Assembly (NCBI GenBank): GCA_963669155.1 | Contig: OZ022586.1 | Location: 1,313,938 to 1,377,937 of the forward strand | DNA: 64,000 nucleotides | Source of the DNA: Arbacia lixula | Taxonomy: Eukaryota > Echinodermata > Echinoidea > Arbacioida > Arbaciidae | Direction of reading: 5' to 3' | Shown here: one piece after another, positions 35,001-46,500 of the stretch | How the letters are laid out: each line of letters begins with the position of its first letter | Numbering within the stretch: position 1 is the first letter of the stretch | Program-made: the position numbers and the translations under genes | Notes under the pieces: generated by a model | The model's database searches: none | Seen by the model: only the letters and a program-made list of their open reading frames with translations | What the model was told of the DNA's origin: nothing

Positions 35001-37524
35001 TGATTTTGTCTTTGGAATCACTATACTATATTGAGTTTGTCCACATGTATAGTAATTACACCGAATAATTGAAGTTGACCACTGTTGTGCTTCTGTGATG
35101 AATATCAATGATTTGGGGATAGCATCAGAAAATTTATTTGGCGTCCCATAAAGTTAGTCCAGGTTTAGTACACTGTGTTAAACCTCTGTTCAGAATACGG
35201 GCCAATGAGAATAAGTTGTCTTCAAAAGAGGCAGATCAGTGAATATTCGAGCAAAATCAGACAAGTAGTCAAGAAGTGATGATCATTTAAAGTCTGAGCA
35301 CTTCTTGACTTGACAACACATGTGTGATGTCATAGGTGAGGTAATGATGTATTGCAGCCAATCAAAAAGTGCTTCTAATCCTCCCTAATTTGAATAGTTG
35401 TTTAAAAAAATTAAAGTGAATGATATTCTTAATGCTAAATAGGTTACTCATTGCGGATAATTCGCTAGTGATAATGGTTTGTCTCACAATGTATGATCAA
35501 CGGAATCTAAAAGATCATGACGTTTCGTGCGCCACTGCAACACTTCATCATACAAAATTGATACATAAAGGATAGAGAGCTGGGCTCAGCCACAGCATCA
35601 CAGCATCTTATTTCGTTCTTGCCCAAGTTTACTCAGACATTTGCCAATCTATTTCTTGTATTTTTCTGCTTTAACGCTTGAACTCAGCGTGATCTTTTTC
35701 CTTGTCAATTTAATTTTTGGGCAGACCATATGCAGGGTACTTACTGTCCATATAGCAGTAGGGAGTTTTCGCAAACAGGAATCATCTAACTGTGACGGTG
35801 CCCACACTATATAACGAAAGTTGTCTATTGGCTATTGCCCAGTGGAGAATGTCTGGGCTAGTGACTACCGTTGTGAGACTTGAAAACTAACCCTTCCGTT
35901 TCTCTCTTACTCCTACAGATCTGTGGCGTACTCCTGACTTTGTACCAGATCATCTTGGAGCTGAGAGAGTTTGTAGATTCAAAGAAAATATTCATTGTAA
36001 GTACTTGTCCACTGGGTATGTCTTGAAGAAGAAGAGTTTCTTGAAAAGAAGCCCTACGTAGGACTCGGAATTTGAAGGTATTTTTTTTCCAGTCAGTGTG
36101 GGAATTTGATGGAAATTTCTCAAATCAGGGAAAAGTCAGAGCTAGAATTTTGATTGGCCCAAAAATCAAAAGTAGTCAGTCAGACTCTGTTATATTTCGT
36201 TGCATGTAAAAACAACATCCATTATTATATAATGCAGATTGTTCACTGCAACAACATAGAAAACATGTGAAACTGGAAATTAGTTGAAATAATCATGCAA
36301 TTTTGAGACTTTATCAGGGAAAAATCAGGGAATATTGTTTTCTTGAAATGCTGGGAACCCTGAAAAAATATACAAAATTTGCTTTTTTTGGTCACATGAA
36401 GGTACAATGTAGTGCACCAACTTTTTTCTCAGCTTTGGCTCAGCTAATAAGAAAAATACCGCAGATCACCTCATCTTACTTGATCACTTCCATTTCATGT
36501 ACGTAGGCGTGGAGGAATTGGCGTATCACAGAGATCGAGCGAGACTTCAAGTTCTGCCATCCCCAGTGGCCTCAGGAGCGCCAGTACCTGGACCAGGAGG
36601 TGGCCGAGATCAGGGAGCAAACACCCACCTACTTTGCAGACAAATGGTAAGTGTGCCTCCACCCTTGCCCCCGCCCCTACCCCCGCCCCCACCCTTGCCC
36701 CCCCCCCACCCCCGCCCCTACCCCTGCCCCAAACCGTTCCTGAAAAAGAGCAGAGTATCGATAGAGAGTAGAGGCGCGTACGAGCTTTGCGAAAGGTCCG
36801 TTGACCTGTACACATCGCTCATTCGCGTTACATGCTCGCCGAACTGGTAACATAACTGATCGTCCTTTACAAAGGTTCGGTCGGGCTATGCTACAACACT
36901 TACACATACTTGCAAACACAATTCATTGTGTGTACATGCGCAGTAGCATAGCAAAGATTGCCTCTGATATGGTACAAGCGCAAGATCGCGACTGGCTAAG
37001 TTTTACCTATCTTGAGGGTGGGGCTGGTATGACCACCGCCAAACGCAGTGCCCTCTATAAACGCTATCGCGCCATTTAGAGTTCAGGTGTCTGGGCCTTT
37101 AACCCTAATACTCCCGGGGTATTTCAAAGCTTGTTATTACCGGGGGGCCATTATTGCCCCCCCCCCTGAGATCTCGGCCATGGGTCGCCCGATTGCCTCA
37201 AAATTTTGCACAAGGGTAAAGAATTATGTAATCTACAAAGTTGTATAGCTAAATTTACGAAAGTCCTTTTATTTTTTTTTTAATAATTTATGCTAATTTA
37301 TGCGAGAAATCATAGATTTTTGTATTTCTCACTCAATAAAGCCTCAGGAATAGCAATTTTTGGTACAAATGTCTTTCATAACTCCCTCATCAATTCTTGA
37401 AAGAAAAAGACAGGTTGTGGTAATTATTTCTTATGTATTTTATTGTTTTTCAATTTTCTTATGTATTTCTTTGTTTTTCGTTGTGATTCAGATGTGATGC
37501 GTGGGTGTGAGTGTGTGTGTGTGG

Positions 37525-37557
<33 letters not shown>

Positions 37558-40500
37558 GTAATTATTTACACTATTTGAAACAATGATAACACTTATTAGA
37601 AAAGTATTTACATAAATTGGAAAAGCTGATTTTATCCATAGGGTTATACACAGTCACATAGAGAAATAGCGAAATTTCAGTGACATGTGTTCGGTAAACG
37701 TAATCTGACACCCGCACGGTAGGTCCGATTGCCATAAATTTGGTATCAAAATGTGCGGGAAGGATCAGAGAAAAAAGTCAAGAAATTTCGTTTCGAAATA
37801 TTGAGGCGTTAAGAAGTACCGACAAAACTTCGACAGGGGGGGGCCATAATGCCCCCCCCCCCCCCCCCCCCGGGAGTATTAGGGTTAATACCCCTTAGCT
37901 TCCCCTACTTGTTGGATTGCCATGAAGTCATTTTCATGTTTTGAACGTCATGCTCCCATTGTTTTTGACCCTGTTTATATAATGAAAGTGGATGCCTTTG
38001 TAATGTAATTACTACACATCACATTGGGTTTGTAATGTAATTACTACACATCCCATCGGGTTTGTAATGTAATTACTACACATCCCATTGGGTTTGTTAT
38101 GTAATTACTACACATCCCAATGGGTTTGTAATGTAATTACTACACATCCCATTGGGTTTGTTATGTAATTACTACACATCCCATTGGGGTTGTAATGTAA
38201 TTACTACACATCCCATTTGGTTTGTAATGTAATTACTACACATCCCATTTGGTTTGTAATGTAATTACTACACATCCCATTGGGTTTGTAATGTAATTAC
38301 TACACATCCCATTTGGTTTCTAATGTAATTACTACACATCCCATTGGGTTTGTAATGTAATTACTACACATCCCATTGGGTTTGTTATGTAATTACTACA
38401 CATCCCATTGGGTTTGTAATGTAATTACCACACATCTCATTGGGTTTGTAATGTAATTACCACACATCCCATTGGGTTTGTAATGTAATTACTACACATC
38501 CCATTGGGTTTGTAATGTAATTACCACACATCCCATTGGGTTTGTAATGTAATTACTACACATCCCATTGGGTTGTAATGTAATTACTACACATCCCATT
38601 TGGTTTGTAATGTAATTACTACACATCCCATTTGGTTTGTAATGTAATTACTACACATCCCATTGGGTTTGTAATGTAATTACTACACATCCCATTGGGT
38701 TTGTAATGTAATTACTACACATCCCATTGGGTTTGTAATGTAACTACTACACATCCCATTGGGTTTGTTATGTAATTACTATGCATCCCATTGGGTTTGT
38801 AATGTAATTACTACACATCCCATTGGGTTTGTAATGTAATTACTACACATCCCATTGGGTTTCTAATGTAATTACTACACATCCCATTGGGTTTGTAATG
38901 AAATTACTACACATCCCATTGGGTTTGTAATGTAATTACCACACATCCCATTGGGTTTGTAATGTAATTACCACACATCCCATTGGGTTTGTAATGTAAT
39001 TACTACACATCCCATTGGGTTTGTAATGTAATTACCACACATCCCATCGGGTTTGTAATGTAATTACTACACATCCCATTGGGTTTGTAATGTAATTACT
39101 ACACATCCCATTGGGTTTGTAATGTAATTACTACACATCCCATTGGGTTTGTAATGTAATTACTACACATCCCATTGGGTTTGTAATGTAATTACCACAC
39201 ATCCCATTGGGTTGTAATGTAATTACTACACATCCCATTAGGTTTGTTATGTAATTACCACACATCCCATTGGGTTTGTAATGTAATTACTACACATCCC
39301 ATTGGGTTTGTAATGTAATTACTACACATCCCATTGGGTTTGTAATGTAATTACTACACATCCCATTGGGTTTGTAATGTAATTACTACACATCCCATTG
39401 GGTTTGTAATGTAATTACTACACATCCCATTGGGTTTGTAATGTAATTACCACACATCCCATTGGGTTGTAATGTAATTACTACACATCCCATTAGGTTT
39501 GTTATGTAATTACCACACATCCCATTGGGTTTGTAATGTAATTACTACACATCCCATTGGGTTTGTAATGTAATTACTACACATCCCATTGGGTTTGTAA
39601 TGTAATTACTACACATCCCATTGGGTTTGTAATGTAATTACCACACATCTCATTGGGTTTGTAATGTAATTACTACACATCCCATTGGGTTTGTAATGTA
39701 ATTACTACACATCCCATTGGGTTTGTAATGTAATTACTACACATCCCATTGGGTTTGTAATGTAATTACTACACATCCCATTGGGTTTGTAATGTAATTA
39801 CTACACATCCCATTGGGTTTGTAATGTAATTACCACACATCCCATTGGGTTGTAATGTAATTACTACACATCCCATTAGGTTTGTTATGTAATTACCACA
39901 CATCCCATTGGGTTTGTAATGTAATTACTACACATCCCATTGGGTTTGTAATGTAATTACTACACATCCCATTGGGTTTGTAATGTAATTACTACACATC
40001 CCATTGGGTTTGTAATGAAATTACTACACATCCCATTGGGTTTGTAATGTAATTACTACACATCCCATTGGGTTTGTTATGTAATTACTACACATCCCAT
40101 TGGGTTTGTAATGTAATTACTACACATCCCATTGGGTTTGTAATGTAATTACTACACAGCCCATTGGGTTTGTAATGTAATTACTACACATCCCATTGGG
40201 TTTGTTATGTAATTACTACACATCCCATTGGGTTGTAATGTAATTACTACACATCCCATTGGGTTTGTAATGTAATTACTACACAGCCCATTGGGTTTGT
40301 AATGTAATTACTACACATCCCATTGGGTTTGTTATGTAATTACTACACATCCCATTGGGTTGTAATGTAATTACTACACATCCCATTAGGTTTGTTATGT
40401 AATTACCACACATCCCATTGGGTTTGTAATGTAATTACTACACATCCCATTGGGTTTGTAATGTAATTACTACACATCCCATTGGGTTTGTTATGTAATT

Positions 40501-43500
40501 ACTACACATCCCATTGGGTTTGTAATGTAATTACTACACATCCTATTGGGTTGTAATGATTAACATATTTGTGTAAACTGGTGCTTTCTCCCTGTGTAGG
40601 AACCTGTTTGACTGGCTGATCTACATCTCACTACTTGTTGTGACCCTCTTGCACGTAGTGGATACCTTTGTAATGTAATAACTCCACATCCCATTGGGTC
40701 GTAATGATTAACATATTTGTGTAAACTGATGCTTTCTCCCTGTGTAGGAACCTGTTTGACTGGCTGATCTACATCTCATTACTTGTTGTGACCCTCTTGC
40801 ACGTAGTGGACATTTTTGTGGATGCCAGATCCCTTAGCACGGCCACTCAGAACATCTTCTCTATCGTCATCATCTTCGTCTGGGTCCGACTAATGAAGAG
40901 CGTCAGAGCATTCACGAGATTTGGTATGAAAATTGTCTAATTTTAGCATCAAGAGTACTAATACAGTCAGTATAAAAGTCATAAAAGGGCTGTTTAGGAG
41001 GGGCAACATCTGAGTGTGAAAGTCTAAATTAGATTGAGTATTCACAAGCTAAAAATGGGAATAAAGTTTGGTACTAGAAACTTGTTTCACAAGGTATTAT
41101 CTAATGAAATTTGTCTGATTTAGTATCAAGAGTAATTAAAAGAATTAATATACAAGTCTGTATTAGATTTAGAATTAACAAGCTAAGATTGGGTTTGAAG
41201 TTTGGTACTATAAACTTGTTTTACTAAGGATTATCTAATGAAAAATTGTTTATCAAACTAAATTTTGTACCCCTTGTGAAAACAATTGTTGATTCGAAGT
41301 CCAAAACAACATCTTGTTCAGGTAAACGTTTGCACCAGCTCTTCAGCTGAAAGTGTTTTTAAAACGTTTCAAATAATAGGCAGTTTGAGTAAGATTAGTT
41401 TAGATGATTATAAAATTCATGTAAACAAAATGAAATTTTCCCTTATGTGGTGAATGAGGAAGTAAAATCAATTTTGAGTTAAACAATCTCCTAGTCAAAA
41501 TGTTAAAAAATCTAAAGAGAATCCAGAACAGAACGATATTTGATGATTTATAGAATATTTTTAGATATAAGTTCTCATGTTTTATGCATATCTTACTTCT
41601 ATATTTAAAGAGAATCCAGAAAAGAATGATATTTGATGATTTATACAATTGTTTTCAAACGTTATTTCACATTTTTTATGCATATCTTATGTCTTCCCTC
41701 TATGTTCTTGAATTGTTTTTATCTCTCTCCTTGCTCCTCTCCACAGGACCCTTCATCATAATGCTGGGGCTTATTGCACAAGACTTTGGGACATTCCTCT
41801 ATCTCTATGGGAACTTCTATGTGCCATACGGTAAGCTGCTCAGATCAAGACCCTTTCCAGTCGTCCCAATTCTCACAAGGCTCCCTTCCAGTCAGGGAAT
41901 TTGATGAAAATGCCTCAAATCAGGGATTTTATGATCATGAGGAATCTTGTGAAATAAGTACTCCTGAGGTGAAGTGGAGGGTGTGCAGTACTACTAGTAT
42001 TTCCCAGAGACCTCCATTTCATCGAGGGGACCAGTAGATTCCACAAAGATCCTGATAAAGATCATAAAATATCTGTTTATATCCTTCATTGATATATTCT
42101 TTGTTAATCAATTGGATCCTTAACATGGACCTTGTTGTAGTGTCCATGCTCTAAGCTCTAGACGTCAGGTATAAATATGAAGGACACCGATTCATTTGTC
42201 TTTGATTTCCTGTGGCTTGAGCATACCAACCAAAATTGAAGTTGCACCTTGGCCGCACCACCATGGGAGTTCCCCGATCACGCCCAATGATTTTCCACTA
42301 AAACGCAAAATAGCAGTTGGAATGAAATTTGTCGCATAGATTTTGCGTGTTGCGCATACACTGAAAAGGTCAAGGCGTGGAATGGAAAACATGGTATGGA
42401 ACAAAAATGCACGATAAACGATGGAATGGAGCAAATATCTGATAAGTGACCTATTATCCTGCAAAGGATCTACTTAGGTGTTTTATAATAGTTTTAAATC
42501 CTGAAATATAGCAAAACTAGACTTGACATCATGCCTGCAGTAGGCAAAGTTTATAAGCAATCTTTGCTCTGTGCTTGCAGCTTGTGCCTTCTGGATGACA
42601 TACGGAGGTAACAACGGGACAATCCCAAGCATGGCCACCGTGGACCAGATGATGTACAGTCTCTTCCGCATCACCCTGGTCGATGAGTACGACTACGATG
42701 TAAGTCTATGAGGAGAAATCCTCACTAAAAGAGAACTTGTTCCACAAGGCCTTTCGGCTGTACTTTAGTTCTCTTTTTTAATTTTCAACACATATTTGTA
42801 AATAATTGATTGTCATTTTGTGTTGTTAAAGTTGATACTCGTGTATTTCTATCGAAAGTGAAATGAATAAATGAATGAATGAATGAACTCATCACAGTAA
42901 AGCTAGGCCATTTTAAAGGAGGTGTAATACTTTTCCATGCCGTAAGTATAACATTCTGTAGCTACTACACCATGTAAAAGAAAATATCCTTCCTTTAAAA
43001 TGAAGGTACTGAACAGTGATGTGGGTAAATTCTGACCTTCACAGTTCTCATAGAGTTTTGGCGGGGTCATCCAGAAATATAAGCACCTGCAGAAAGTTAC
43101 ACTGACAACATTATTTTGAACTTCACAATCATTTCTGAGCAGCTTTGTGATAAAACATGATGACAAACTTATTTTTTTTTCCATGCTGTATTTGAATCCT
43201 ATGTCACTGTTCAGATTCACAAAAGGAACATTGTTGTTGTAATTTTAGGTTGTGCAATATTTCACATAGTTTGATTTGTATCTTTCTGTAGATGTCTGCA
43301 CAAGAGTCTACCTTTAAGATAATAATCATTATTTAGCATTGTATACATAAAAAAATCTCTTCATTCGCTGCTGAAACAGCTTCGGTGGTTTTGACAACTG
43401 TTGATACAATGGGGAAGAGGTGCGGTGCAAAATACTTTCTTAAACATTTTCAGTAAGCTTTAATAGTTTATGTTTATGTAAGTATGACAAGTTTTTCCCC

Positions 43501-46500
43501 CCTTGTTCTTTTTTTCTGTCAGGGCATGCGACAAGAAAACGTTTGGATGACATATTTCTTACTGGTCTCATTCCTGATGATCTCTGCTATCCTCTGCATC
43601 AACCTCCTGATTGCCATGCTCTCGAATACGTTTCAGAGGTAAGAGTGCGAAAGTGCCTCAATTTTCCACATTTCTTGAAACACCGTGTTGCTTACAAAAA
43701 GTAATTTTGTAAGGGTGTGTTCACTTGAGAAATATGCTCAGTCAAGAACTATTCATTAAGACAATTACAACTGGAATGTGAGGGATTGCCATGTTCTCTA
43801 GAAGGTATCAGAGGTAGGAGTGTGAACATACCTCATTGAGAGCAGTAATAATAATGATTATTTCATATAACACATTTCTTGAAACACAGTGTTGCTTTCA
43901 AAAGGTTAGGGTGTGTTCACTTGAGGAATATGTTCAATATGCAACATCTATTGCAACCATTTTTGCAAAATAGTACTAGACGAGTGAAACACCTATCCAA
44001 TCGATTGCATACAAACTACTAATGAACCGTTTCAATCTCACAGAGTCTATGACAACGCCACAGCCTTTGCCACCATGTAGGCAAAATAGTATTAGATGAG
44101 TTATTTGGACTCTGCCATGTCCATTATCGATCTTCCTCTTGCTTGAAGGTATTCATGATCTTGAAACCATTGAGGGCACATTCCAGAAGTCGATCTCCCC
44201 TATCATTCCTGGAGCCTATTGCAAAGTTCCCTATCATCCTCTCACTGTTATCATTCTGTTGACCTAACTTTAGCATTAAAGTCTCCCACGACAATTGTAC
44301 AATTTGCCTTGTCTTCATGAAGTAATTTGTCAATCTTTTTGTACAACATGTCAACTTCTCCGTCAGTATGGCTTGATGTTAGGAGGTATACTTAAGGGTT
44401 TGCCACTTCAAGATCGTTACGATAATCTGAGCCACTCTGTCTGAAGATAAATGGAAAATACATGGATCCATTTAGTATGCAAACTACTAATTAACCTTTT
44501 CAACCCCACAGAGTCTCTGACAATGCCACAGCCATTGCCTTAATGCAACAAAAGAAGAACAAGCACTGCACCTTCAGCTGTGTGTTTTATGTAAAGCGCT
44601 CAAAGTGGAATAAAGTATTACGTACAACATGACAAGAAGCGTTGTACGCCATCTACGTTTTCTTTAAAGCAGGCGTCCATCGATAGCATGAATTAGGTAT
44701 AAGTCCGTTGCGCGATCCAACATTCAAATGAGTCATCTCCTTTTAGAATATTAACAGGTAGTGGTATATGAAATGATACGTGATACGGACGTCTCATAGT
44801 AGTCAACTTACTAGGCTACAAGGATTATATCTATTCCCTTATGCAATTCAAAACTAAGTCTGGAAACATATCAGCCCGTATTTTTTCTCTCTTTTCTCAA
44901 AAGAAAAAGGAATGATGCTTTGTCATTGTATCCAGACATAGTTGTGATTTGCAGGAGGGCGTGTTATAATATGTGCATTTATAACGAAATAACATTTCCA
45001 TCCCACATAGTCTATGACAATGCCACAGCCATTGCCTTAATGCGACAGAAGAAGAACAATGGATTCATTTAGTATGCAAACTATTAATTAACCTTTTCAA
45101 CCCCACAGAGTCTATGACAATGCCACAGCCATTGCCTTAATGCAACAGGAGAACAATGGATTCATTTAGTATTATAACTACTAATTAACCTTTTCAACCC
45201 CACAGAGTCTATGACAATGCCACAGCCATTGCCTTAATGCAACAGACTAAGATTATCCTGGGCATTGAGGAAGGGCTTGGTAAGAGGAAGAAGAACAAGT
45301 ACCGCAACTTCATCCGGGGGTTCTGCAGCCCTCAGGCCCTGTACTATGACGACGACATGACCTCTGATGGGGGTGATGACCTCAAGAAGATGACATTCCA
45401 GATCAGGGTATGGAAAAATGACTTTTGTACTTAGCAAGTTTTTGATTTTTGGTATCCTCTTTGACCCCAACAAAATGTCTTTAACTAGTCCACATGGTAA
45501 AAATTCATCATAGCGCTATACACCATATAAAGAAATGCTGTATAAAGAAACATGGGTCTGGGCATTGTTTCGAACTAGAACGGTAAAAAGAATCATGTTT
45601 AAACACAGTGCGCGATGATTGTGGAAATGACTAGCGATATGTTTTATAACTGGGCAGGGCTTAGCGTGGCCGCGCACGAAAATGCCCCAATCAACTCAAA
45701 GGAAAGCGCGCTCACCGAAGACAGACAGGACCCTTTTCGCTATACAATGATTCTTTATTTTATTTTGGTATAGATATTTTTGCATGTGGACACCCTTTTC
45801 GCTATACAATGTTTAATCGAGTTTCGGTATAGATATTTTCGTGTGTAAAAATCCTGTTCGCTCTACCTTGATTCTTTTACGACGTATAGCTATAGAAAAA
45901 CGTTGTAGCTATACAATGGATTACTTGTATGTGAACACAGGGTTTCTTTCCTCTGTTTAGGATGCCTTGACTGAGCTGGATGAGTTTGTGCGAGAAGAGC
46001 AGCACAAAGCCCACTCTGACAACATCGGTGACCTCAAGAGAGAGGTCAATGACCTTAAACAGGCACACGAGAAGCAGCTCAAGAAGGTCACCGGCGAGCT
46101 GAAGGTCGTTCAAGAACTGCTCAAGGCTGTGTTGGATCAGAAGGCTGGTTGGAATGCAGGAGGAGGAGGAGGAGGAGGAGGAGGGGAAGGAGGTGTGATA
46201 GGTGAGTAGAGTGGATGGATGGATGGATAGATGGATAAATGGATGGATAGATAGATTGATACATGGATGAATGATTGAATGGATAGGAATATTAATATAC
46301 AGATAGATAGATAGATAGATGAGTAGATATACAGAAGAATAGATGGATAGATAAGGGTTGTAATAATATGTGGATGGGTGGATAGATAGATTAATGGATG
46401 GTCATTTGTATAAAGGAATGGATAGAAAGATAAATAGCTTGATAAATAGTTAGATATTAGGAAAGATATGTACATGAATAGATAGATAGAAAGATGGGTG

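Noticed and set aside
37048-37248. Short frames at the edge of the intron 11 fold-back
   Set aside because: They cross transposon end sequence and homopolymer tracts. No gene signal.
37990-40558. Regular 32-bp repeats resembling a CRISPR array
   Set aside because: Units are directly adjacent with no unique spacers, and the surrounding genes are animal genes with introns. It is a minisatellite.
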